Assembly: GCA_036346255.1 (NCBI GenBank)
Contig: CM070623.1
Location: 6,738,407 to 6,802,406 of the forward strand
DNA length: 64,000 bases
Direction of reading: 5' to 3'
DNA from: Ampelocalamus luodianensis
Lineage: Eukaryota > Streptophyta > Magnoliopsida > Poales > Poaceae
The translations under genes and the position numbers were made by a program. The notes under the pieces are model-generated. The model was not told the DNA's origin. It did no database searches and was given only the letters and a program-made list of their open reading frames with translations. Below are positions 22,407 through 31,793 of this stretch, one piece after another (positions within the stretch are counted from its first letter, which is position 1; each line of letters starts with the position of its first letter).

Positions 22407-22739
22407 CCTCCGGACCGCACCTCCGTAGCTCCAACACACATCATCCATCTTTGATCTTTACGCGCCCCAACTCGAGCCCGACCGTCTCCTCCAGCACCCT
22501 TGACCCTTTGGACCATGACTTCGCACCAAGCCACCTCCCGGTCACCGCCATAGACCACGATCGCCTCCGAGTTACCCTGCACATGTAAAGACCAAAACAC
22601 ATATTTTTCCAGCACAAGTTCGTCCCAACTTGACTGACATAAGTTCACACACGCGCCACACACCTCAAATAACATCAGTATCCAACACTGTCAATTATTC
22701 ATCACTACAATAATCTAGACCTGGCCGCATGGTCTAACA
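22407..22739 (-). repeat. 5' LTR of the gag-only copia element, outer portion
   Basis: Continues the LTR interrupted at 17830 and ends (sense start) TGTTAGACC at 22739, followed by the element's target duplication TCGTG (22740-22744). Confidence 0.9.
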
Positions 22740-22744
22740 TCGTG

Positions 22745-23351
22745 CTTCCAGTTAATGAAGCTGTGTTCGTAGGTGATTCCAGTACATCAGGCATAAGTAG
22801 AGATTTTGAGATGTTAAGATGGTAAATATTGCAATAGTTGAGTAAACCCCTGAGGTTATATGTATTATTGTTTTACTGTTTTAAAGATAAACTGTTTTAA
22901 ACTCAAAATGCATCCACATATACCTGATATGGTAAACCCTAAACAATCAATTGAATTCGTAGCATGTAATTAATTAGCTTTTCTATATGGCTTGCTGAGT
23001 ACGGTTGTGTACTCATTCTTACAATATCAACTTCGGAGGAAACCTGGGAAAATGCTGAGGATATTAATGAGCAAGATTTTGGTGGACCTCCAGATGTCAA
23101 TGATTACTGTTATTAGGTCTCGACCGCCGCCAAGTGTGCCTACAGTTTTAAAGCTCTTTTGTCATGTAATATATTAACTTTGGGCTTGGATGCCCATGTT
23201 AGTGTTAAAATCGGGTGATAAGCCTTAACCTTATGTAATAAAAGTTTGATTTTTATTGTATTCAAAAGCTTGCTAGTGATGTTGCTTACTTCAACTGCAC
23301 ATCCTGAGCAGTTGTGAAATATTTGACGGTCCCAAAAACAGGGTCATTACA
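22745..23351 (+). mobile_element. Large gypsy-type LTR, right portion
   Basis: Continuation of the LTR that starts at 5741. It contains GAGTAC-GGTTGT-GTACTC (22997-23014), identical in arms and loop to the family-B LTR, and ends GGGTCATTACA at 23351. A polyadenylation-like AATAAA-rich stretch lies near 23238. Confidence 0.75.
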
Positions 23352-23366
23352 CGTCCACCGTCACAT

Positions 23367-23755
23367 GGTCTTGAATTATAGTGTTGATTGATTGGAACCA
23401 TGGAGTTACAGGCATATAGTATTGTTGGTTGAGGTCTCAACAATAACAAACGCTAATAAGAATATGAGATGATGATATAGTATTCCTTGCCCTTTTCTTC
23501 TTAGTTTCCTGTTTCTTTAGTTTGCCACATTATCGAAACTAGCTAGAGCTCAGCTAGTTTCGTTGCTCATCTCGGGGACACAACTAATTTTGGACCTGCG
23601 GTACAAGCTGCAATGTTACTACCCGGTCGGTATGTATATATCACCACCTGTGATTGATCTGATCTGATGTAATTTAGCCGGCTTAGTTACATCGCACGAA
23701 TCCACATATTTGACTCGCTTGTATATTTCGTGAAATAGGGTCGATCCTCCGGTGA
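23367..23755. repeat. Duplicated host segment, copy 1 (partner at 27207-27600)
   Basis: About 390 bp nearly identical to the region immediately upstream of the DUF4220/DUF594 gene. The match starts at TGGTCTTGAATTATAGTG and ends at GTCGATCCTCCGGT. Beyond that, copy 1 runs into other sequence while copy 2 continues to the gene. Copy 1 is therefore a promoter-side fragment without its gene. Confidence 0.9.
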
Positions 23756-23865
23756 AAATTCATTTCCGTACTATTAATGCAGGAATTTTTAGATTTTTTC
23801 TTTTTGTAGGGATTAATTGTATTGTAGATGGACTTTGTCTTGCATTCAGCATGTTGCATGCGTTG

Positions 23866-24461
23866 GCTCTAAAGACGAAGGCAATTACGATCCGCCTTCT
23901 GCACTTTATGACACTCCTGGTAGAGCGGAGAAGCGATCTCGTCCAGTTGGCGCCAGAGACTGGCCAGTGCTTGGAAGAAGTCGTCGACGGATAAGTCCTC
24001 CTGGCGAAGCGTCTCCAACTCACGCTGGAGCGAAGAGAACTGAGCATCACTGCTCTGTTGGTATCGCTCGCGCAAGTACTCCCAGATCTGACGAGTGGCA
24101 CACAGACCAACGATGTCTGGCTGGATGGAGTCGTTGACGCTGACCACCAGGATGACTCGAACACGGGCCTCATCAGCACACCAGCACTCAAAAGTGTCTA
24201 TGGCATACTGAAAGGCCTCATCAGCAGCATCAGTAGTGGTCTTTGCCTCCTTGGCAGCCTCATCTTCTACAGAAGGTGTAGAAGTGGGCTATCTGGGAGG
24301 AGGCTGAACTGGCGACGGCGAACAAGATCGGGCACCAGTGACATGTCCCAAGAGGCGGAGACCATCGAGGGTGATCTCCATGAGTGAAGACCACAACTTG
24401 TAGTTCGTCCCATTAAGCTTGGTTCCCGAGAATGGGATCGCAGCTGATGAAACGGAAGCCA
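23866..24461 (-). pseudogene. Truncated copia gag (UBN2 domain)
   Basis: From an ATG at 24461 the frame reads MASVSSAAIPFSGTKLNGTN, the typical start of copia gag. One in-frame TAG follows at about codon 58. The frame then runs through the UBN2 helices (QIWEYLRERYQQSSDAQF, LSVDDFFQALASLWRQL) to about 23866. Normal gag would continue to a zinc knuckle and pol. Here it stops and the sequence changes character. The fragment lies between 30-bp direct repeats (23844-23873 and 25217-25246). Confidence 0.8.
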
Positions 24462-24519
24462 TCGGTAGGCGGCGCTGGACGACGCGGCGACCAAGGCAAC
24501 AAAGTCTAACAGGCGGCGC

Positions 24520-25073
24520 TGAATGGCGCGGCTGTTAGATCAACGTAAAGATTTTTTTTGGCTTTTTATCGGCGGGCCGCCTTTTTTCTTTCTTTCTTTA
24601 GCTGGGCCAGCTCAGAACGCCCCACGCAACCAACACATGCGCGGGAGGGGGGAACCCTAGCTTCCCTGCTGGCGGCGGCGGCGGCGGCTGGCGCGACGCC
24701 GATCGCGGCGGTGGCGGCGGGCGATGGCGCCCGGCGTCGGGTGGTGAAGGACTTCAAATCGGGCAGCATCGGGCGTCGGGATCGAGCGCGCGGGCAGCGG
24801 AGGCACGACGTGATGGCGAGCGTCTCCAGGCGGTGCCGGCGGGTCGGAGGTGGCGTGCCAGCGTCCTCGGGATTAGTAGAGTGTGGCGGCCTCGGGCGGC
24901 GGTGGCGCAGGGCGAAGCTAGAGTTCCCCCTGCTGGCGGCGGCGGCGCGTGCGGCAATGGCGATGGCGACAGCGTCAGCGGTGGCACGAGCAGCGACGGC
25001 GACGACGACAGTGGTGGCACGAGCAGCGACGGCGACGCAATGTGCTAGCGGAAAGAGCTAGGTTAGTAACCTC
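24520..25073. other. GC-rich leader of the truncated copia fragment
   Basis: A CG- and GGC-rich stretch between the gag start and the primer-binding site. Both strands are open in several frames (Ala/Arg-rich), which is compositional. A copia leader of this length and composition is unusual and could include captured host exon sequence, but no family is recognisable. Confidence 0.4.
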
Positions 25074-25216
25074 GCTCTGATACTATGTATGAATATTGTG
25101 TGTATATTCAAGAGAGTCCAATGGGTAATATATATAGGGAGTATAAAAGGGTTACCATATACAGATAAAAAAATACAAAAGAAGTCATATTCTAACTAAT
25201 TGTACACATCTGTACT
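25074..25216 (-). repeat. Primer-binding site and short LTR end of the truncated copia fragment
   Basis: On the minus strand TAGTATCAGAGC (25074-25085) is one base off the initiator-Met tRNA complement. The adjoining sequence ends CATACA (25086) like an LTR terminus and contains a TATATATA-type box near 25127. The outer boundary is probably within 25200-25216. A matching 3' LTR is not present. Confidence 0.5.
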
Positions 25217-25246
25217 ATTCAGCATGTGGCATGCGTTGACTCTAAA

Positions 25247-25911
25247 AGTATAGTTTACGCATATGTACTATGTTGTGGTTTTACAAAGTTTTGCCTACCC
25301 AAGCTATTTGGCAACCTAAAACATATGCTAAATTTGTAGCAAGCTGCTTTGGCTAGCTTCGACGCTTCAATAATTATGCAATATAGCCTCGTGTTAACTT
25401 CAATTATGATGTTTACACGGACTTGGAGTTCCTCTCCTGGTTCGATACAGCCACTTGGGTCGTTTGTTTGGTCGGTTTCTGTCTCCTATTTTGGTCTCGA
25501 TACAAAGTTTGGGCTGATTTGTTCTCAGAGTTGGCATCATAGACAGCTATGTGAGGATATTACCCAAGTACCTTCTCATAATTATTTTGGAAAGATGAGA
25601 GAGAATACTTTGTGTGTGTGATAATAGCATACGAGAGAGAATAATTAAGGGCGTGGTAGAAAAAGCACCATTAAAATTATATGAAGGGAGTAGATTGAGT
25701 TTGTAATGTTGATTTTGTTTGTTCAGTCCCTAGGAACATGAGTCCAAGATAACAATATGAATATAAACACTCTTGTAATCAAGGGCGGGTAAAACAATCA
25801 ACAATTGTAATCAAGCACACTAAAGAAAAATTGTAGTCAAGCCCACTAAAAAAATTGTAATCAAGGGACACCTTGAATTCCGAGTTCAGTCAAAGTCACC
25901 AGTGATTTGTT
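25247..25911. other. Intergenic sequence, nothing identified
   Basis: AT-rich with a short repeated phrase (TTGTAATCAAG / TTGTAGTCAAG, about 25773-25862). No supported gene. A 90-codon plus-strand frame at 25349 shows no domain. Confidence 0.5.
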
Positions 25912-26066
25912 CCATCCGCGGTTGTTTGCTTAATGACCTAATTACAGCGATTTGTTTAACTGTTTGCTAGCTGCTAGCACGTGAAACAAACATTCTCGAT
26001 GAGATGCTTGGTCACATCGCATATCCTTGTGATGGTCCCCCTACACGCTAGCTCGCCTTTTAGGGG
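25912..26066. repeat. Duplicated segment, copy 2 (partner at 2203-2357)
   Basis: Counterpart of the segment at 2203-2357, again ending in the TTA target site of the PIF/Harbinger-like element. Confidence 0.9.
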
Positions 26067-26735
26067 GTGTTTGGAACTACTGAGTTTTTTTTCGGAAAAG
26101 CGGATTCCAATTGTGTTGTAGGGTTTTTCGACTATGGGCTAAACGGTTAGGCTTTTCTGGTTTGGTGTTTGGCTATCTGACTTTTAGGTAGGCTGGCTGT
26201 AACTTTTGAGATGAAAAAATGTCTAAAATGCCTCTGAGGACAGTAATGGCTTGTTTGATGCCGTTTAACGCAATTAACAATATTTAACGATAATTTACAA
26301 CATTTAACGATATTTAACGGTAGTTAACGACAAGTGACGATAACTAACGGCATTTGACGACAGCTAATGGTAGTTAACGACAAGTGACGATAACTAACAC
26401 CATTTGACGATAGCTAATGGTAGTTATCGACAAGTGATGATAACTAACGACATTTGACGATAACAAACAGTAGTTAACGACAAGTGATAATAACTAACGA
26501 CATTTGACGACAAATTGCGACAAATTGATCGTAATTAATGTAATTAACGACAATCAACAATAAATAATTATTACGACAAACAATTATTACAGAAATAGTT
26601 GCAATAAATAAACACAATAAACAATTATTGCAGTGTATAATTAATACAACAAATTATTACAGTGAATAATTAATACAAAATATTATCGCGGTGAATAATT
26701 GATACAACAAATTATTAATTGATACTACAAGTAGT
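26067..26735. mobile_element. Truncated second copy of the PIF/Harbinger-like element
   Basis: Starts after TTA with GGGGTGTTTGGAAC and follows the first copy through the AACGACA repeat zone and the ACAATTATTACAG-type AT-rich zone. It then breaks off near 26735 into a different tandem array. The GC-rich block and right terminus of the first copy are missing. Confidence 0.75.
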
Positions 26736-27200
26736 CGAACCTCTAGATAGTCGAAACCCCTTTCCGACCAGATAGTTGAAACCCCTTTTCGACCAGATAG
26801 TCGAAGCCTCCTTCCGACCAGGTAGTCTAAACACAGTTTCGATCGCTGTATTTGGACCACACAGTTTCGACCACTGCGTTTCGACCACACAGTTTCAACC
26901 ACTGTTTTTCGACCACTGTATTTCGACCACACAGTTCGATCACTCAGTTTCGACCACTCAGTTTTGACCACTGTGTTTCCACCACTGTATTTCGACCACT
27001 ATATTTCGACTACTAAGTTTCGACCACTGAGTTCGACCACTCAGTTTCGACCATATTGTTCTATACCTTCGACCACACTGGTGTATGGCTTCGACTAGAT
27101 TATTTAGACCATACTAGTTTATGCCTTCGACCACACTGGTCTATGTCTTCTACCACACTGGTCCATGATTTCGACTAGATTATTTCGACCATACTAGTTG
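26736..27200. repeat. Degenerate TTCGACCA tandem array
   Basis: Three consecutive blocks. In 26736-26830 the unit contains CGACCAGATAGTCGAAACC. In 26830-27055 the unit is shorter, about 17 bp (TTTCGACCACACAG / TTTCGACCACTGTA). In 27055-27200 the units are longer (CTTCGACCACACTGGTCTATG and TTCGACTAGATTATTT). It replaces the right half of the DNA element and abuts the duplicated host segment. A short related array (ACGACCAGTT units) lies in the copia LTR at 52190-52400. Confidence 0.85.
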
Positions 27201-27206
27201 ACTTGG

Positions 27207-27600
27207 TCTTGAATTATAGTGTTGACTGATGGGAACCATGGAGTTACACGCATGTAGTATTGTTGGTTGAGGTCTCAACAATAACAAATGCTAATAAGAA
27301 TATGATATGATGATATAGTATTCCTTGCCCTTTCTTCTTAGTTTCCTGTTTCTTTAGTTTGCCACCTTATCGAAACTAGCTAGAGCTCAGCAAGTTTCGC
27401 TGCTCATCTCGGGGACAACTAATTTTGGACCTGCGCTACAAGCTGCAACGTTACTACCCGGTCGGTATGTATATATCATCATCACCTGTGATCGATCTGA
27501 TCTGATCTGGTCTGATGTAATTTAGCCGGCTTAATTACATCGCACGAATCCACATATTTGACTCGCTTGTATATTTCGTGAAACAGGGTCGATCCTCCGG
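27207..27600. repeat. Duplicated host segment, copy 2, upstream of the DUF594 gene
   Basis: Partner of 23367-23755. It lies 130-530 bp upstream of the first ATG of the DUF4220/DUF594 gene and probably includes its promoter or 5' untranslated region. Confidence 0.9.
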
Positions 27601-27732
27601 TTTCACTTAAATTATTTGGTCCTGTGCTAGTATGCAGATGCAACATTGGTCTAAATGAATGCATGTGACACAGTATAATGTCATCTTAATTCCGGTGCAG
27701 GCCTTCTTTTTAAAAAAATCGATGCAGGAGCA

Positions 27733-28784
27733 ATGGATGGATGGCTGATTCGGATGACGCAGTTCTGGAATTCATGGGCGGTCCGGATAGTGGTCATTGG
27801 CAGCTTAGCCGCGCATCTTGTCCTCGTCCTCTTCGCCGAGATCCGTCGGCGTAAAGCCTCCAGCTGGTGGAGGCTCCCCCTGTGGCCGGCGTACCAGCTG
27901 GCCGGCTGGGCCCCGACGTACGCCCTCGGCCACCTGTCCGTCGGCAGCACGTCGCGAGAGCAGCAGCTCGTCGAGTTCTGGGCACCGTTCCTCCTTGTGC
28001 ATCTCGGTGGCCCGGACAACATCAGCGCCTACTCCCTCGAGGACAACATTCTCTCGGTGCGCGAGGCACTAAAAGCTGTCCTGCAGGTCGTGGGAGTCTT
28101 CTATGTCCTGTACAAGCATATATATGTTGGCGGAGGTGGCGGGGCCTTGCTCCTGGCATCGATCATCATGTTCTTCGTCGGTGTTGCCAAGTATTTGGAG
28201 AGGTTTTGGGCGCTGTGGCGAGGCGATCTGGGCAGCATCCGGAGCTCAAGCAAGAAGCAGCAGTTGAGCAGATTCACTGAGCGTGTGGGCTTGGGAAGGG
28301 AACGGGATCTTGATAACGAAGAAACCCTGCTGTTTGCTCACGACCTGTTCGATTTCTGCAAGCGTGCCATGGTTGATTCGTCGGTCGACACATCCAAGCA
28401 TGATACCATCAGGGAAATAATCACTCTCTTATGGAATAATATGCGCAAGGTGGTCGAGATGGAGCCATCCTCTACACCAAGGCAGCCATGGTCCACACCT
28501 GGGGTGGTTACCTCATCCGTTTGGGCTCGCCGCTCTTCACCGCCGGTGCGTTCCTGCTGTTCTGCTTGTACAGTAAAGAAGGTCAGAGGCGAGCAGATAT
28601 CATTATCACTTACTCCTTGCTGGTTGTTGCCTTCCTCCTGGATGTGTTTTGGCTATTCAGTGCACTAGGGTCGACATGGACACATGCATTCTTGCAAGCT
28701 AGACCATGGTGTTGGCTTCACCATGCATTTCTGTGCACTGGAAGATGGCGCCGACTCCGCCGTTTCGTCGTGTCTATGGATCTG
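27733..28784 (+). pseudogene. DUF4220/DUF594 protein gene, 5' part (broken)
   Basis: Grass-specific membrane protein family of unknown function: an N-terminal DUF4220 region with several membrane segments and a C-terminal DUF594 tail. The ATG at 27733 follows a GTGCAG/ATGCAG acceptor-like context. Residues 1-235 run in one frame (TM-like RIVVIGSLAAHLVLVLFAEI; LVHLGGPDNISAYSLEDN; LRKVVEME-type segment). An indel near 28468 shifts the family sequence to another frame, which continues as AAMVHTWGGYLIRLGSPLF and the TM-like IITYSLLVVAFLLDVFWLF. The original frame dies at 28668. At 28785 an LTR retrotransposon interrupts the gene. The 3' part resumes at 32604. Confidence 0.85.
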
Positions 28785-29152
28785 TGTCACGGACCCGGAT
28801 GATGAACTCAAACGAACTCAACTCAATAGTTTCAGTATCCAGAATCCAACACAATATGCAAAGTAATGGAGATACAATCTAGGGAGAAGGGAAGTAGGAA
28901 CTAGCAAATAGACTGGGAATTAGAGATCAAGACTGGGAATGGAGAAGAGCTTAGACTGGAAGGGAGCTAGAGGATGGGGAAGAAAGGAGCAGCAGGAGGA
29001 AGATGGAAACTGTGGCTAAGCTTGAATATTTTCTTGGATCCTTTTCGCAATGCTGCTGGTTCCCTTTTGTAATTGATGCCCGACCAGCCATCCCCCTCCC
29101 AATTGACTCGTGGCCCCTGGCCCACCAACGAAGCCAAAGCCAGTCTATGACA
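28785..29152 (-). repeat. 3' LTR of the gene-capture retrotransposon
   Basis: 368 bp, TGTCACGGACC to CAGTCTATGACA on the plus strand. Aligned without gaps to 32236-32603, it has about 12 substitutions and no indels. The captured-gene frame runs about 186 bp into it before stopping at 28967. Confidence 0.95.
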
Positions 29153-31783
29153 TTCCTCCCTCCTTGAATTTCGGCTTGTCCCTAAGCCGATACCATCCGT
29201 AGCATTGACAGCATGTTCAACTTCTCCATGAACTACTCTTGAAAAACAGTAGCAATAGCTCTCCATACCAGCTACAGTACTTGTTTCTTGCGCATACGTG
29301 GTAGCCAAGACTTGAGCCCCACCAAACTCATTAGTGACTCCACCAGGTGTTTCTGCAGCTTGTAAGAAGGAAATGTAAGTCGTGCAAATTTTCGCGTCAT
29401 CAAAGAATATGTTCGCCTTTCCAGGCAACCCAGGTAACTGTCCAGGAAAATGGGAGCCAGCTGAAGATGCTTCAGGGTTGCCACGTCCCCATTGAATTGA
29501 TCTATCGACTTGCATACTTTGAGAATTGTAGTGCGAGCCAACATGTGAACTAGCCTGGTATAGCTGTGGTAGTGGCTGGTTAGGTAATGATGGTTGACCT
29601 GTAAGGAAATGAGCTTGTGGCTTCCCACCTGGATGAAACATCGATTGTCGCAACATGTGCTGAGATGACTGAGGTGTTGATGCAGGAAGCATCTGATGGA
29701 TAGGGTATCCTTTTGCTTGTGTTGATTGTGGTGGGTTTGCATGATCTTGTACTGCAGCTTTAACTGATGAAGGTGTTGTCTGCACAACTGTGGGTTGGGC
29801 CATGTCTGAAGATTGTGCAGTTTTAGGTGTTTTGACCATTCCAAGTACTACTTGCGCCTTTGATTGAACCATTGCATCAGTAGCATCAATCCCTTTGTGA
29901 TAGTACAACTGTGGAGGTTCTGTGTTGATGGAAGCATGCAAGCAATTGTCAAGCACCGTGAGGTAGAGCTGGCCTGGAGTCCAAAGTGAGGAAGCTGAAG
30001 TAAGTCTCACTCCTTGCCTCAGTGACTGCCCAATAAGGAGTGTGTCAGTTGGGTGCTGAAACGATTCGGCGCTGAAGAGAATCAAGTTTCCAAACCCAAC
30101 AAGGTTCATACCGACAGCAGGGCTGCCTGATGTGTTCGTGGACCAGACCAGCAAACCATCCAAGTATCGGAGGATCAGATTGCCATCCTTGGTGGATTGG
30201 ACTGACACATTCATACCCTCAGTTAAGTAGTATGGCCACACAGCTTCAGGAGCTATTGATTTGTTGACCCACAGCCTATTTTTAAGCCAGTTAATCTTTG
30301 TATCTTCATCTGAGAGATGTATCTCACAGAGGCATGTTGCCATGTGCCAGACCAATATCCTTACTGGATGCAGTTGCTGATATTCGATTCCCTTCCAGAG
30401 TTCTCCAAATAAAAATTGCTCGCTGGGATTGATAGAACTTCCGAAAATATTCAAGTATGCTTCTGGTAAAATAGGTGGACCATTATCTATAGGTTTCCCA
30501 GAACCATTGAAAATGCACCCAAGCATATCAAGAATGACAAGAGGGTCAGCAACTCCAGAAACTGTCCTGTACTCCATCCCAATCTCAAGGGTTCCTTCCT
30601 CCATACTTAGATATTGCCAAGTATGGAAGTTAAGTATGCACGACTCAATAGATGCTCTGTAACCAAGAGATAGTTCAAAAGACTCACCAATTGACTTGAT
30701 AGAAGTATTGTTCATGACGGTATCAAGCTCAAATTCATCATGGTAACAGCCACGTATGATGCTTTCTGCCTCCAGAAATTTCCCATGCTTAGTCAGGTGA
30801 GTGATAAGTATGCTAATTGTCACAGCGTCTCTATCATAGCCCTGGTCAACCATTTCCATGAAAAGTTTACATGAATCCTCAGTTTTGCCGCATTTACATA
30901 ATGCGTCCACCATGGCCTTGTAGACAGGTCCTCCTAATGGAAACGATGTTGATGCTAACTCAAATAGTTCTTGTGCTTTTCCTAACTGCTGGGCCTGACC
31001 ATATTGGACAATCACAGTAGCTATTGCAAAATCATCAGGCTTGGCTCCCAATTCAGTAAGCAATACATAAAGAACTTTTGCCTCATCAGCATTCCAATTT
31101 AGTTGCAGCATTTCAGTTTCTATTATGCCTGTTTGAGTGAAGTTTGTTTCCCTGGACTTGAATAGTACCCCCTTGACAAACATGGACAGAATGATCGCAT
31201 ATCCGATAGATGATGGCCCTGGAGGCTTCAGTTGCACCCTGCCTCGTTCACACTGGAACGACAGCCATGGTGTTGGTCGTGGCTCGTCTCGGTTACTTAT
31301 GCTTGGAATTGGAGAAGGAGGTGGCCAGGGATTCCTCTCAACCCACTTTGTCACGGGTGGCCACTGGACAACCTTAATCGTGTTGGGTATTTCCTTGAAC
31401 ACCTGCTGAACACCACCTGACAGCTGCTGCTGCGCCACAGACTGCACATGCCACTCCTCGTCCAAGTAGGCGACAGCGACGTTGGGATCGGGGCCCGACG
31501 TTGAGCACTTGGTGAGTGTCACGGTGGCGAGGATAAAGTCGGTGCATGGAGTGGTTTCCACCTCGACGTGGTCGACCTCAGCGCCTGGTGGCCTTTCGTC
31601 GAATGGTTGGTGCGCGGTGAGGATGCAAGTGTCGGCACACACACACGAGGTGTGCCAACGGATGGAGCGGGGCTGATGATGGCGATGTCGAGAATGCCGG
31701 TTGTCATGAGTGGAGTCGGAGCCACCTCTTGGGGATAGGTCGATGGCACATCGGTGTTGCAGCCGCGACACGCCATCGAACAC
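28967..31783 (-). CDS. Chimeric ORF: PPR, unidentified, B-lectin and Gln/Pro-rich segments
   Basis: An open frame of 938 codons. Its first in-frame codon is GTG, not ATG, so it may be entered by frameshift, splicing or an internal ATG. The N-terminal part repeats phrases such as KCSTSGPDPNV from the upstream ORF. About 31125-30705 resembles pentatricopeptide repeats (VYKAMVDALCKCGKTEDSCK, AVTISILITHLTKHGKF). About 30700-30265 is not recognised. About 30262-29893 resembles the bulb-type lectin domain of S-receptor-like kinases (DGNLILRYLDGLLVWSTNTS, FQHPTDTLLIGQSL). About 29892-29410 is Gln/Pro/Ser-rich, with a weak resemblance to the linker of CstF-64-like RNA-processing factors. The pieces are fused without a stop. 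Whether a protein is made is unknown. Confidence 0.7.
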   Translation of the reverse strand: MFDGVSRLQHRCAIDLSPRGGSDSTHDNRHSRHRHHQPRSIRWHTSCVCADTCILTAHQPFDERPPGAEVDHVEVETTPCTDFILATVTLTKCSTSGPDPNVAVAYLDEEWHVQSVAQQQLSGGVQQVFKEIPNTIKVVQWPPVTKWVERNPWPPPSPIPSISNRDEPRPTPWLSFQCERGRVQLKPPGPSSIGYAIILSMFVKGVLFKSRETNFTQTGIIETEMLQLNWNADEAKVLYVLLTELGAKPDDFAIATVIVQYGQAQQLGKAQELFELASTSFPLGGPVYKAMVDALCKCGKTEDSCKLFMEMVDQGYDRDAVTISILITHLTKHGKFLEAESIIRGCYHDEFELDTVMNNTSIKSIGESFELSLGYRASIESCILNFHTWQYLSMEEGTLEIGMEYRTVSGVADPLVILDMLGCIFNGSGKPIDNGPPILPEAYLNIFGSSINPSEQFLFGELWKGIEYQQLHPVRILVWHMATCLCEIHLSDEDTKINWLKNRLWVNKSIAPEAVWPYYLTEGMNVSVQSTKDGNLILRYLDGLLVWSTNTSGSPAVGMNLVGFGNLILFSAESFQHPTDTLLIGQSLRQGVRLTSASSLWTPGQLYLTVLDNCLHASINTEPPQLYYHKGIDATDAMVQSKAQVVLGMVKTPKTAQSSDMAQPTVVQTTPSSVKAAVQDHANPPQSTQAKGYPIHQMLPASTPQSSQHMLRQSMFHPGGKPQAHFLTGQPSLPNQPLPQLYQASSHVGSHYNSQSMQVDRSIQWGRGNPEASSAGSHFPGQLPGLPGKANIFFDDAKICTTYISFLQAAETPGGVTNEFGGAQVLATTYAQETSTVAGMESYCYCFSRVVHGEVEHAVNATDGIGLGTSRNSRREECHRLALASLVGQGPRVNWEGDGWSGINYKREPAALRKGSKKIFKLSHSFHLPPAAPFFPIL
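29153..29166 (-). other. Polypurine tract of the gene-capture retrotransposon
   Basis: On the minus strand AAGGAGGGAGGAA lies directly before the 3' LTR start, the usual plus-strand primer of LTR elements. Confidence 0.8.
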
Positions 31784-31793
31784 CTGGTGGGCG

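Larger units (their letters stand above)
8733..22739 (-). mobile_element. Copia-type LTR retrotransposon with gag only
   Basis: A complete element bounded by matching 5-bp duplications TCGTG (8728-8732 and 22740-22744). Its 3' LTR is 8733-9922 and its 5' LTR is 16993-17830 plus 22407-22739. A polypurine tract abuts the 3' LTR, and an initiator-Met tRNA primer-binding site lies at 16979-16990. Removing two nested solo LTRs leaves an internal region of about 3.8 kb. It encodes a UBN2-type gag with a zinc knuckle and a second coiled-coil/zinc-knuckle ORF. Protease, integrase, reverse transcriptase and RNase H are absent, so it must have been mobilised in trans. Confidence 0.88.

Noticed and set aside
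26736..27200. CRISPR-like array
   Set aside because: Repeats are degenerate and contiguous, without unique spacers of constant length, and the context is a plant genome.
27794..28280. Five alternative-frame ORFs over the DUF4220 region
   Set aside because: Shadows of the GC-rich coding sequence; only the frame from 27733 shows family features.
30429..31676. Plus-strand ORFs of 62-90 codons opposite the chimeric frame
   Set aside because: Short antisense frames without domains. A captured antisense gene segment remains possible only for 30429-30662, which I cannot identify.
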